NCBI RefSeq assembly: GCF_040954645.1
Contig: NC_092808.1
Location: forward strand, 112,632,049 to 112,696,048
From: Diabrotica undecimpunctata
Taxonomy: Eukaryota > Arthropoda > Insecta > Coleoptera > Chrysomelidae
Length of the DNA: 64,000 nucleotides
Reading direction: 5' to 3'
Positions within the stretch are counted from its first letter, which is position 1. The number at the start of each line of letters is the position of its first letter. The notes beneath the pieces are model-generated. The model worked only from the letters and a program-made list of their open reading frames with translations. It was not told the DNA's origin and did not search any database. Both the position numbers and the translations under genes were made by a program. Below are positions 48,071 to 59,374 of the stretch, in pieces.

Positions 48071-49639
48071 ATAAATGACTAATCTATGTTTTTTTAATTT
48101 TAATGTTTTTTTAACCTAATACTTAATATTAATTTAATTTTACATATCAATTTGCTATTCTAGTTGGAAATAAGTTAATCTTGTGGTTTAGTCCCAACTA
48201 AAATAGTAAATTGGTATGACAAAATATTAATTTGTAAAAGTAAAATAATAATATTCTTCTGACTTAGCGTTTAATTCATTTTGTAAAGATTGTTTTTGCC
48301 GGTACTTTATACATGAGCTGCTAATTACCATAATCTTTTCTCAGAAGGGTTTTTCACAATAATGAAAGGCAACAACACCGTAATCTTTTTCCAGGGTATG
48401 CGTAAACATCAACCCCTTTTAAAAAAAAGTGGCCTAGATTTACAAAAGTTTTTATTTATTTATTTATTAAGTCTTTATTTGGCTTCAAATGTTTAATACT
48501 TGTGAATAAATATTTTTTCTACAAAAGTTGTCTAGCATTTCATTATTTTCTGCAAATCATTCAGGTAGATCGCACCCTCGACGTAGACCGCATACTATAC
48601 GTAGTAGCACCTTTTTTTAATCTAGACCATTTAAATTTAACTTTAATAAAAAATCAAAAAAGAATATTAGAAATATATGGGTAAATATGAATAGTACATT
48701 CAAGTGGTGGGCCCAACGGACCCGAGCTACCCGGTTACGTAAGTAAAATGTGTTGCCCGGATGACGGTTAAACTACTTTTGGCTTTGGCTTTGGCTTTGT
48801 CCTGACTACGCTAAGACCATAGAAAATGATACTTAAATGAGATTAGATAATAATCGATAATTTTATTAAAAAAATCGCAGATGTGTGTCTACAAATTAAT
48901 AAATGTATCAGTCAATACTTTATTAACATAATTGATTAACAAACGTATTAAAGATATTATGGGAAAAATAATAAAATCGAAATCTTATTAGATAATGACA
49001 ATAAAAACATAAATTTCTTTATTAAAGGAACAAATTAAGATATGCAAATGTTATATAATTTCACCAACCACACCTATTTCCAGTAATTTATGTGAGAAAA
49101 ACGTAAAAAAACGTGAAGGCTAAGCGGATTTTAAACTCAGTTCTACAAATTTTATTATTGTTCTTTTAAATGGCTTTCATTAGATTTTATTGGCATGCAA
49201 GGCCATTTGTCACAAGACGAATGAATGCTTAATGATTTAAAAATATTCTTTTTGTTGTCATGATTTTAAATTAAGCCATAAAATTGAAAATTAATAAACG
49301 AAAGTCGTTACTAAGATCGAAATTGTAAGGATTTATTATAATTTTATATTTATAAATGCTTAATATATACAATACATAATGTAACACTACAGTTTGTTTC
49401 ATATCATATAAACTGATTAAAATTTGGGTCGACCTCATCTATGGCATCGGATCGTTGTTTAAAGAAGTTTAAAATAAGTTGAGTGCCATCTTGTTTTGGT
49501 TTAACACGATCAGTTTTACGGATGAGAAATGGGAAAACTTAATAGTTTTTATGGTTTGTTTTTTAACCAGTAGCTGTAAACTAAAAAGACAGATTCACAC
49601 CCAAGAAAGTTACTAGAAACGTCACCAAATACATCTTTT
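48071..49639. other. AT-rich spacer, no gene recognised
   Basis: The only minor feature is four near-perfect ggcttt units at about 48777-48800. No element ends or coding pattern seen. Confidence 0.45.
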
Positions 49640-50617
49640 TTTTTGGTTGATTATCTCTAATCAAAAACATCTACGAAAACGCTACATCAAGTATACGACT
49701 ACACGAAGACACAGAAAAATATAGCTTAGGTCGAGGAGTTAGACAAGGAGACAATATTTGTTCACTGCAGCTCTAGAGTCAATATTTAAGAACACTCTAT
49801 GGCAAGATATGGGCATCAAAATAGATGGAGAAAGATTAAATTATCTAAGGTTTGCAGATGATGTTGTATTAATCGCAGATAATTTACAGGAGACTTAAAG
49901 ACAGACTTAAAAGTATGTCTGTAAGAGCAGGATTAAAGATAAACTTTGAGAAAACTAAACTTATGACCAATCTCGTAATGAGTGGAAATATAACTATAGA
50001 CAATAATACCATACAACAAACAGACACTTACAAATATCTGGGACACGAGATCAAAATAAGCAGAGACAATCAAACACATGAAATACAGAGGTGAATAGGC
50101 CTGGTATGGGCAGCATTTGGCAAATTAAGCCATATTCTAAACAGTTCAATTCCCATGTGTCTCAAGCGAAAGGTTTATAACCAATGTGTTTTGCCTGTAC
50201 AAACTTATGGAGCAGAGACTTAAACACTCACGCAAAAATCTGCGAATAAACTCAGAATTACACAACAAGCCATGGAACGTGCAATGCTGAACGTGAGCCT
50301 TCAATACCACATAACAAACCAACAAATCAGGCAAAGATCAGGAGTTCAAGACGTCATCGAAAGAACCACGACGCTTAAGTGGAACTAGGCAGGGCACTTA
50401 GCCAGAACACAAGATACACGGTGGACAAGACGTATTATGAAATGGAGGCTCAGAAACTATAAAAGAAGCCGAGGACGACCACCGACTAGATGGACCGATC
50501 ATATAAAACGTGTAGCGGGAAACTGGCTACAAGCGGCCCAGTGTAGAGAACACTGGAAAGAACTGAGGGAGGCCTATGTCCAGCAGTGGACGCGATTGGC
50601 TGATTGTTGATGATGAT
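49640..50617 (+). pseudogene. RTE-type LINE, RT palm to 3' end
   Basis: It reads LIKNIYENATSSIRLHE, YSLGRGVRQGDNI, LNYLRFADDVVLIADNL with an intact FADD, GLKINFEKTKLMTNLV, YKYLGHEIKISRDNQ and CLKRKVYNQCVLPVQTYGAE. Next come MERAMLNVSLQYHITNQQI, WTRRIMKWRLRNYKRSRGR, PPTRWTDHIKRVAGNW and LREAYVQQWTRLADC, ending in a (GAT)n tail at 50617. Several frameshifts and stops (near 49770, 49895, 50090, 50390). The same family type as 36632-39553 and 59375-60282. No TSD resolved. Confidence 0.85.
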
Positions 50618-51250
50618 CTCGGCCTTGCGGTAATCCAGTAATCAGTATCGGGCAACCTCACACGTCGATTATAACCTAACTTTGTTTATGTTTGAATAAT
50701 AATTTTTTCCAATTTACTTCCAATGTATATTTTTTTGTTTTTCTAATTCTACTTACAATAAAAAAATGTTGGATTGTTATGAAGAAGTTGAAGAATTTTT
50801 AAAGTTTATTTATCACATTGTAGAAGAAAATCGTCCGGAACGCATACGAAAGCGATATATTCGTACGGTGGCCATATTATGTACTTAATTAAGTAGGAGA
50901 GTACTGTCCTAATGTACTTTAAGCCTTTCTAAGGACACGCGAATGTACTTATTTTTTCTAAAAGAAGGAATAGTTTTATCTTTTACTAGTTTTTAACAAT
51001 TATCTTAGTCCTCATTTAATTCTCTTTGGCAATTTTACTTAAATTTTGGCAGACTTTTGTGCCCTTCTGTGCAACGTTGCATCTGAACAAGCATTCAAAT
51101 AATGACCTTCGGCTTCGACTGTTGCCGAATATCGAATAGTATCGTTTTGTCTTTCATCGTCATCGTGTTGAACCGTTGAAGGTATTGGATGTGTTGCTCA
51201 CATATTCAACAATTGTATTCAACGTGATACTGATGTTTTACCAATTGATA
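50618..51250. other. Spacer, nothing firm
   Basis: A 40-codon frame at 50766-50887 (RPERIRKRY) faintly recalls Harbinger N-termini but is too short. Otherwise nothing. Confidence 0.35.
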
Positions 51251-51264
51251 TCGAAATAATAACA

Positions 51265-52770
51265 GTGAAAATTTATAAGCATTCCTATATTTACACTGTT
51301 AGAGTTGATAAACTAAAGTCATTTTGTGAATCGGTTAATTATGAATACAAAAAAATGTTATCATTTTCAAAAACACGATTTCTAAACATGATGCCTGCAA
51401 TTGAACAAATTTTACAAATATTTGAACCACTTAAGGCCTATTTTCTATCATCTGAGAATTGTCCCACAATTTTGATACAATTTTTCAATGATCCCATTGC
51501 AGAGATGTGGATGTGGCTCGTTTATAATGTGGCGTAGCAGTTTCATGAAGCTATTCTAAAAGTAGAAGGTGATAAAACAAATGCGACAGATCCTGCCCAA
51601 GAATACTTTAATCTTAAAAACAAGTTAGAACATCGGTTGGATGCATTATTTTTGCCGCTTAAAGTGAGGGAATGTCTTGGTAAACTCGAAGACGGGCAAA
51701 CCGCTACTCAAAACTTCACTGCACAAGTGAAACATTTTTACACAAAATGTGTAACCTATCTAGAAAATTGGAGTACAAATAAACATGAATTTAAACTATT
51801 CAAATGGATAGATCTAAGAAATGAAATAAATGGAAAGGTAAATCCGTAAAATAGTTTCGAAACACAATTCAGATTTCTTCTTTTTTCTGAGCCTTCTAAA
51901 AATTGCAAGGCAAAACAGACGTTGATAAAGATGTTAATAGAGACATGGGGAATCTAAAATTTGCATTCCACGACATGTCTCCTCAACTAAGAAGAAATCC
52001 TTAGCGAATTGGTTTCTTGTACTCATACAGAGTAGATCCGAATAAAATGAAAAATAGATACATAGACACTTTGGACGTGAAATCAAATCTTGACTGTCTT
52101 TTTCATTTTATTCGGATCTACTCTGTATGAGTACAAGAAACCAATTCGCTAAGGATTTCTTCTTACTTGAGGAGACATGTCGTGGAATGCAAATTTTAGA
52201 TTACCCATGTCTCTATTAACATCTTTATCAACGTCTGTTTTGCCTTGCAATTTTTAGAAGGCTCAGATTAAAGAAGAAATCTGAATTGTGTTTAGAAACT
52301 ATTTTACGGATTTATTATCAGATGTCGCTATTGCGTCCATATCGAAGCCATTTTATTGTTGCTTCTTAAAGACAGAAAAGATTTATTTTTCACGTTGAGA
52401 AAGCCTATGAATAGCTGTTCTGACGAGCCCTAAAGGTGTTTCTTATTCTCTCGAAGCTTTTACATTGTATATCAAAGCAACTATTTTAAATAAAAATTAA
52501 TTCTTTGAAGAACGGGGAATTTTGAAAGACGTGGCTACAAGTGAAAAAATTGCTGAGTGGAACAGAGAAGAAAAAAATAGTGAGGATCGATGGCTTGAAG
52601 TTTTTAAGTGTATAGATCAATTCAAACAGAAAAACTTACAAATATTATGCAAATTTATATTTTGTCTTCGGGTACTAGTGCAGCTATCCAGCTTTATGAA
52701 TATATGAATGGTACAAAAATCCGGAAGAAGATGAGGTTATTCCAGGTCCCTCAAATAAAAATTCTTAATT
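51265..52770 (+). pseudogene. hAT-like transposase, interrupted by an inverted repeat
   Basis: The frame reads VDKLKSFCESVNYEYKKML, SKTRFLNMMPAIEQILQIFE, LKAYFLSSENCPTILIQFF, then a stop near 51537. It resumes with EYFNLKNKLEHRLDALFLP and FKWIDLRNEIN. After the inverted repeat (51839-52324) and about 170 bp of unclear sequence it resumes at FFEERGILKDVATSEKIAEW, EDRWLEVFK and, frameshifted, LSSGTSAAI. The TRFL..lpAie..l and SGTSAAIE-like blocks are the late catalytic and dimerisation regions of hAT transposases of the ZBED type. Inactive. Confidence 0.65.
51839..52324. repeat. Inverted repeat, 215-bp arms, in a hAT pseudogene
   Basis: The left arm 51839-52053 and right arm 52100-52324 are near-identical reverse complements. 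Both outer ends read taaatccgtaaaat inward, and the inner ends are around 'attcggatctactctgta'. The spacer is 46 bp and there is no ORF. It breaks the hAT coding region just after FKWIDLRNEIN. I found no convincing TSD. Confidence 0.85.
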
Positions 52771-52825
52771 ACAGGATTTTTACTTTTTCAAAGTTAATAT
52801 AATGTTTAGATTAATTGATATAATT

Positions 52826-53224
52826 TTTTATGTCATACTAGTTTATTATTGTGTTTTTATTGCTTAGTTACCAACTACGTAATAGTGCACTTTATGGCCG
52901 CACGGGCGTAAAGATACAAACAAAATGATAACTTATTAGAAACATCTTTATTTAATAACATTTCAAAACATTATTTAGAATTCACATAAAACTGGCAATT
53001 CTGAAAGGATCCGGTAATATTTAGATAACATTAGGATCTCAAAAGTATCTTGCATTCTCACGGTTTTAGTTTGACACCTTTGACAGCATTTCCGCAGCGT
53101 AGCGTAACGTAATACGGACGATAGAATGTCTACTAGAAAATATATTGACAAAATGAAATCGAATTTTCGGATTTTTAGATCATATTTATTTGTAGATGTA
53201 ATAACAAACTAGTATGACATAAAA
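52826..53224. repeat. Possible MITE with 25-bp terminal inverted repeats
   Basis: ttttatgtcatactagttt at 52826-52844, with its next six bases, reappears reverse-complemented at 53200-53224, with 24 of 25 bases matching. The 350 bp between hold no ORF. The TSD was not resolved, so this could be an ordinary inverted pair. Confidence 0.45.
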
Positions 53225-53256
53225 GTTTGTATGCACCGCTGGTATTAATAGATGTA

Positions 53257-53330
53257 TATGCCCTCGGGCGACTTACAAACCCTCGGGCCAGAGGCCCTCG
53301 GGTTTGTAACATCGTCGCCTTCTGGGCATA
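53257..53330. repeat. GC-rich nested palindrome
   Basis: ttacaaaccctcgggcc (53273-53289) mirrors ggccctcgggtttgtaa (53293-53309) with two mismatches around 'aga'. Outside it tatgccc (53257) pairs with gggcata (53324). It stands out as GC-rich in very AT-rich surroundings. Confidence 0.75.
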
Positions 53331-53946
53331 AACATTTATTTAATGCCCTTGGTACATAAATAACTATTATTGTTTAGCAACATATTGTTTTAATGTTTAA
53401 TGGTTTAGCATAGTTTATTCTTTATTTTCAATGACAAAAAGTTATCATTTTTCAATAAAAAAATTTATTTTGTGTTTTTACTACATTTTGTATTTTTGTA
53501 CTTTTTTCAAAAAGTATATAATATGGTCACCGTATATTCGTGATAAAATTATATCTAAAATCCAATGGAATTTTACAATATTTCATCAGCGCATAACTTA
53601 AACAACAAATATTGTATGCTTCTTTATAGGAATAAACCAGTTTTTATGAGATTGCCAATTTTTTAAATGTACAGGTATAGACTTATGTTTATATAATAAT
53701 GAACGACACATATTTGGAAGATCTGGGCGGTTGTTAATTTTACTTAAAATTTTAATTAAAGTGTCAGTACAGATGTTTTAACTCTTTCATCGTATGTTGC
53801 AAGGATAGGAGGTCGACCGCCAATATTTTTAGGACATTGTTCCAGTCTGCTTATATTACTTAATTGTTCTGTAAATAGTTAAATTTACCTAAAATTAGCA
53901 CATTACTTTAGTAAGTCTTGATTTTAACAATAACTATTCTGCAAAA
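53331..53946. other. AT-rich spacer before a transposon exon
   Basis: No coding pattern recognised; possibly intronic or internal sequence of the element carrying 53947-54132. Confidence 0.3.
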
Positions 53947-54132
53947 CTAACCTGTTGCCTGTTTTATTTTTGCTACCATGGCTGTTATTTTCATTTCAGG
54001 ATTATCAATTTTTATTTGTTTGTACATGTTTATAATGCATTGTTTTTCATTTGATGATAAATGACCCAAATCTACTCGGCGTTTTTTAGGTGGAGAAGGA
54101 TAATTACCACTAGTAGTTGGCATTGAATCCAT
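53947..54132 (-). CDS. Possible first exon of an IS630/Tc1-like transposon gene
   Basis: The minus frame starts MDSMPTTSGNYPSPPKKRRV and continues with LSSNEKQCIINMYKQIKID, then NPEMKITAMVAKIKQATG. The basic stretch looks like a nuclear signal. The 'EK..I.NMYK' and 'ATG' region resembles the start of a helix-turn-helix domain found in insect IS630/Tc1-like transposon proteins. The frame reaches GTTAGT at the end, a plausible splice donor after GGCAACAG. No later exon was recognised nearby, so it is a fragment or a gene cut short. Confidence 0.4.
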   Translation of the reverse strand: MDSMPTTSGNYPSPPKKRRVDLGHLSSNEKQCIINMYKQIKIDNPEMKITAMVAKIKQATG

Positions 54133-54379
54133 ATTGTTATCTTAATAACACTAATACGTCGATAAATAGTTCTGCAAAGAACTATTTTTTTTTATAGAAA
54201 TGCAAAAAAAAATTTTAAAATTCAAGGAATAACGCAGATATAAATCGTCGATATAAATTTTAAATTTTAAAATGTCATTACATTAGTGTCAAAATGTCAT
54301 AATTTAGTGTAGTAAACTTGCCTGCGCTTGGACCAATTACAAACAAGCATTACGACGCGGTAAAGTTGAATTACTCCTC

Positions 54380-55825
54380 CTGGTTAAAAAACAAATAGTA
54401 ATTGAAGAGTGGAAATTAGAAAGAGGCTCTTTCTAATTTCGGAAACACCAGAAATAACCACAAATCAAAAACTTAATATAAATGTACAGGAAGTTCGGAA
54501 AATACTTGAAAACCTGAAGAACAGAAAAGCAGGTAAAAATGGAATTCCAAACTAATTATTGAAATATTGTGGAGCAGCAATGACAGAACAATTAACAACA
54601 TAAATTAATAAAATTATAAAACACAATAAAATACGGGAAGATTGGAGAACGAGCGAACTAATTATACTATTAAAAAAATTAGATAAAAAACAGCCAAAAA
54701 ACTTCAGAGGTATAAACTTGTTAAATACTACGCTAAAATTTACAACTAAAATTTTACAAGTGCTAATAAATCAGAGGATAAGTTTAGCAGATGAACAACA
54801 GGGTTATAGTGGAGGATCGTGTAAAGATACAATATTCGTTATAAAGCAAAATATTTAGAAATCACTGGAGTATAATAAACCAGCATTTCCGTGTCTGATT
54901 GACCTAAAGAAAGCTTTTGACAGAGTAAGACTTAAAGATATAATCCATCTTCAGCGGAATAAGACAAGCGGATTCATTGAGCCCCATGCTCTTCAATTTG
55001 ATCATGGATGAAATCATCAAAACGTTAACAAAGGAAGAGGATACAAAATGGGAAGAAATAGCAAAGAAATAAACATACTGTTATGCAGACGACGCAATAT
55101 TAATAGGCCAAGATACAGATACTCTACAAAGACTGGCATACAGATTTAACATAAAAGCAAAAGAATTTAATATGACAATCTCATCTCAAAAAACTAAAAC
55201 AATAGTAGTCAGCAAAGAACCATCCAGACGTAAAATAGAAATTGATGGCATTAGTATTAAAAAAGAAATGGAAATAAAATACCTAAGAATAACACTGTCT
55301 AGCTATGGAGACTGGACAAAAAAGTGAGAGATCAAGTGCAAACAGCAAATAGACTAGCAGGATGCCTTAATAACACTATATGGCGAACCAGACACATTAA
55401 CACTAAGATGAAGTCAAGAACTATAAAGCCAGTGTAAGACTAATAATGACATATGCCTCAGAAACAAGACCCGACACAGCCACAATGCAAAGGCTACTAG
55501 AAACGGCAGAGGTGAGAGTACTGATAAGAATTACAGGAAATACGCTGAGAGACCGAAAGAGACGTAAATACATTAGAAGAAAATATAACGTACAGTGTAT
55601 AAATAAATGGACACAAAATAGAAAAAAAGAATGGAAAAACCACATAAGCAGAATTGAGGAGACACGTGTCGTCAAAATAGCAAGAGATACGTCACCAATC
55701 GGCAGAAGAAGTATCGGACGACCTCGCAAAAGATGGAGTGACAACCTTCCATAGAGGTATTAATCCGTCAATGAACAAGCAGAATTGTTTATAAAGAGGA
55801 AGAAGAAGAAGAAGACGACGAAGTT
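54380..55825 (+). pseudogene. LINE RT, decayed, with GAA tail
   Basis: Blocks in shifting frames: NVQEVRKILENLKNRKAG with KNGIPN (near 54500), INKIIKHNKIREDWRTSELI, LLKKLDKKQPKNFRGINLLN, LADEQQGYSGGSCKDTIF, CLIDLKKAFDRVRLKDI, ADSLSPMLFNLIMDEIIKTL, and YCYADDAILIGQDTDTL with an intact YADD. It continues with NMTISSQKTKTIVVSKE, LIRITGNTLRDRKR and GRRSIGRPRKRWSDNLP, ending in a gaagaagaag tail near 55800-55825. Many stops. The endonuclease part is absent. Confidence 0.75.
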
Positions 55826-55974
55826 TTTAACTTAAAAAGTGCAGGATTCACCTGATTCGCTTTGATCATTATAGATGTAGCTTTGCTAATATTTTAATGC
55901 TTTATAATGTTATAATGCTCATCTCCTGCTCGTTTTAGATCCCAAAATCCATAACATGTTAACAATATTAAAAG

Positions 55975-56215
55975 GTGGAAAGTATCTTACGGACTCTTTT
56001 GAGAAAAGCAGGCATTTTGTTAGAAAAGCTAAGTCCTGCTTTTAGAGAATTTTTAATGTGGTTTGAAGGATTTTTTGGGTGGATTCTAGATTTGTTCTTC
56101 TCGGTAAGAGAACCAGTCTCGTCCGCGTATAGTCTTTCTTTACCGTTTGGTAACAACAAAATATCGTTAATTGGCACAAGAAATACCGATCCTTGAGTGA
56201 CTCCGTTTTCCTACA
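55975..56215 (-). pseudogene. Jockey-like RT active-site fragment
   Basis: The minus frame reads VPINDILLLPNGKERLYADE, then TGSLTEKNKSRIHPKN and LKAGLSFSNK. It resembles the V.INDL...YADDT block of Jockey-group RTs with YADE in place of YADD. It is short and isolated. Confidence 0.45.
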
Positions 56216-56814
56216 TTTAAGTTGATTAATGTTTCGAGTTTTTGATCAAATAGATCTAAAAAACATTTTTCCAATAAATAATGTATCGTCACAATTTGTC
56301 TTGAAAGTAAACATTTTGAAATATACTGGTTTTGCTTTTAAATCACTAGTGTATAAGTTTTAAAAAAGTTTATTTAAATAATAAAAATTTTTTAGCGCCA
56401 ATAAAAATGTAATATTTACATTTTGCGAAAACTTTTAGCATTAATCGTTGTAGTAGCTAAGTAAATGACAGCTGTATACTATTGCAAATTCCATTCGATA
56501 AAAAGTCTGACTGGTTTTAGAATTTTGTAACATTAGATCAGTGTGTCACTAATACAAAAACCTGCTAGTAACATCATCGGTATCTGCATAAAGTGAATAC
56601 GGATTTCTTCTCCAAGGAGAACTACTTTTCATTTCGTTCTTCTCATTCTTTTGTAAATAACAGCTATCATTAAAATTTAATTTAGTGTACATTTTGAATA
56701 CAGTTTTTAACATGAATTTAAAACCGGTAGTAAATTTCTAAATGTAGAATTAAATGTGAGCAGCAAGTTTGCGGCTTCACTTATTAATATAACATATAAA
56801 TTTGCTACTTAAAT
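56216..56814. other. AT-rich spacer, nothing recognised
   Basis: No coding pattern or repeat boundary. Confidence 0.4.
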
Positions 56815-57290
56815 TAAAATATTAATAGACAGAGAAGATTCTGACAAGTTGTGGTCTGAATTAAAAACAATAATTTGACAATAATGAGACAATCTAAAAA
56901 ATACAAACCGACATGCAAAAAACTATGGATGGATGGTGAAATATTAGAAATTATGCGGCTTAGAAACGTGTGAAGAGATAGAAGACTTATAGAAAAAACA
57001 CAGTGACAGTCTTCTCCACAAGAAAATAAAGGAATTAACTGGAAATAAAAATAAAAAACAGTGTGGCCAGGGATGATAGGGTACTGACAACATAAAAAAA
57101 TAAAGGACGAATGGAAAACATATACTAAATCTTTTCTGAGACAGCACGGAAAAAATATCAACCGACGTTTAAACAAACATTTATAATAATTTACCAATTC
57201 TAATATCAGGAAATAAATATACATTGAAAAACATGAAAACTGAAAGAGCACCTGGTCCAGATAACATTTACAGTGAAATTGTAAAGCTCT
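56815..57290 (+). pseudogene. LINE linker / RT fingers trace
   Basis: REDSDKLWSELKTI, HDKKLWMDGEI-like and LRNV blocks are followed near 57200-57290 by KYTLKNMKTERAPGPDNIYS and EIVKLL. These are the wording just before the RT fingers (K..K..G.D.I..E..K). Many stops. The RT itself is missing. Confidence 0.5.
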
Positions 57291-58160
57291 TATAATACGG
57301 ACTTCAGTGCTTCTGCGAACGTTTGTTTTGAGTTTTCGAAGGCAATATTCTAGCTAGAGGGCAATTATTCTGACGATTTTGGTGTGAGGGAAGTGTTTAT
57401 TGTATCATGGGTTATAATAAAACAAATGGCACTAACTTCACCTACATCGAAAGATGTCCATTCCAAAGGTGGCTATGTGTTACTAGCTACATATGGAATT
57501 GCGAACTACGTTTATTGTGTATACAGATACTAATGGTTCTATATATTCCGGCGTTAATTTTTAAATTAATGCAATTCGCCACATTTGGAACAAAACTTAA
57601 ATGAATTGTGCTTTTTAGTGTGTAAATAGCTCAAAAATGGAAAAATTGTAGTTAGCCACATTTCGAACCAAATCAGTTCCCTAGGTGCTCTACAGAGGGC
57701 TTCGGTTAGTCAATCCGAAGTTGCCTCTGTTTCCATCTTAATTTGGTAGGATGGTTAAATAAAATAAAGAGATGGTTTTGAATTCGAAAAAGGTACTAGC
57801 AAAAGAGTCTCAGGACAAGCAGGGAGCAGAGCCCCGTGAAGGAGGCCCCCCAGTGTAGAAGAACCTGCATGCGGACCGGAGTAAAGCTAGGCTTGACTAC
57901 CCATGGCTTGGAAAATTCACCCTTGTTATACACTTTATTTCGTATCGATATATGCATTTCCAAGTCCATCGGCCAATCGTAAATTTCGTATGAGGTAGAA
58001 AGACGGGGTGGGGTGATTAGTCCATACACTAAGGTAAGCAATGACATAAACCGAGATAATTATAAAGATAACGGTGCTATTTGTGGGCATTAGGGCGGAT
58101 TTTTAAAAAGGAATTAATAAGATTTATATCAAAGGATCTACCATGAAAATACAGTTAACA
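57291..58160. other. Spacer, nothing firm
   Basis: 57640-58060 has a more even base composition than its surroundings and could be an element leader, but I recognise no motif. Confidence 0.3.
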
Positions 58161-58164
58161 GGGT

Positions 58165-58340
58165 ATGATAACATATCCACTAAACACTTTACATTAAATC
58201 AACTTCCACAAAATCACTTCCACTAAAAACCATTTCCACAAAATCCATTTTCACTAATGCCACATTCACTACAAACTACCTACATTAAAAACCATTTATG
58301 CTAAAAACCTTTTCTACTGAAAACTATTTCCACTAGATAC
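58165..58340. repeat. Imperfect ~20-bp tandem repeats (accatttccactaaaa type)
   Basis: About eight decayed units of the form aaaccatttccactaaaa lie in a row. Reverse-complement units occur at 60770-60835, so the two blocks face each other across the LINE pair at 58.5-60.3 kb. Unit length is uneven and there are no conserved spacers, so it is not a CRISPR. Confidence 0.65.
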
Positions 58341-58554
58341 AATTTTTAAACATACATGTGCTAAAGATGGCGATCGAAATGCGGGAAGCGGCAGAAGCTG
58401 TAGGATCCCCGCTTATATATATATACATGTGCTATGTCACAAAGCGAGTCATCAGATAAGCACACAAGAGTGTATAGCGAATGGACAGAATGCCGAATAG
58501 ACCATCACTACACTAACATAATCAAATATATCTAAAAAAATGCCACAGGTAGCG

Positions 58555-59374
58555 TAAGACTATCTGAACAAGAAACAAATAAATTCTGTATACGCAGATG
58601 ACACAATACTACTTGCGGACAACAGAGAAGAACTACAGATCTTGGTTGATCGCATTACCCAATACTGCGAAAGGTATGGAATGGCATTGAATACAAATAA
58701 AACAAATATCATGGTGGTAAGCAAGAACAAGATTGAGGAAGACACTGTTTATGCTAAAGGAAAACTTTTAGGCAGGGTGCACAGATATCAGTACTTAGGT
58801 TGCGAACTAAATGAAGAATGGAATAGAAGTACGGAAATAAAACGGCGTATTGAGATAGCTAGAAGTGCATTTAATAAGATGAAAGCAATATTATGCAATG
58901 AAAAACTCAACATCGAAATTAGAACTAGAGTATTGAGATGCTACGTGTTCTCTCTCCTGTTGTATGAAGTTGAGGCCTGGAAAATTACAGAGGCGACAGA
59001 GAAAAAACTCATTAACTTTGAAATGTGGTGTTATCGAAGAATGTGGAAAATATCTTGGACACAACACATAACAAATGCGGAAACGCTACAAGAATGAAAA
59101 AAGATAAAGAAATACTCAACACTATAAAGAAAAGAAAAATGAGCTACTTTCATCACATACTAAGAAACGAGAAATACGAATTGATGCGGCTGGTCATAGA
59201 AGGGAAGGTGGAAGGCAAAAAAGGACCGGGGAAAAGACGCACGTCCTGGCTGAAGAATTTGAGACAATGGAGTGGGAAGACGTCAATAGAACTTTTCAAA
59301 ACGGCTGCAGATAGAGTCAAATGGGCCATGATAATCGCCAATGTCCTTAGGGATGGGGCACGTTAAGAAGAAGA
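58555..59374 (+). pseudogene. LINE RT palm to 3' end, GAA tail, best copy of its family
   Basis: It reads VYADDTILLADNREEL with an intact YADD at 58589, MALNTNKTNIMVVSKNK, YQYLGCELNEEWNRSTEI and RRIEIARSAFNKMKAI. It continues with LRCYVFSLLLYEVEAWKI and FEMWCYRRMWKISWTQH. After one frameshift at about 59095, the rest is KRKMSYFHHILRNEKYELM, GKKGPGKRRTSWL, and ELFKTAADRVKWAMIIANVL, stop at 59364, then a GAA tail. Only one frameshift in 800 bp. 5'-truncated near 58555. Its tail runs directly into the next LINE. Confidence 0.85.

Noticed and set aside
50766..50887. 40-codon frame with RPERIRKRY
   Set aside because: Faint similarity to Harbinger N-termini only; too short and no continuation.
58165..58340. 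Tandem repeats as a CRISPR array
   Set aside because: Units are adjacent and uneven, with no unique spacers, and the sequence is eukaryotic.
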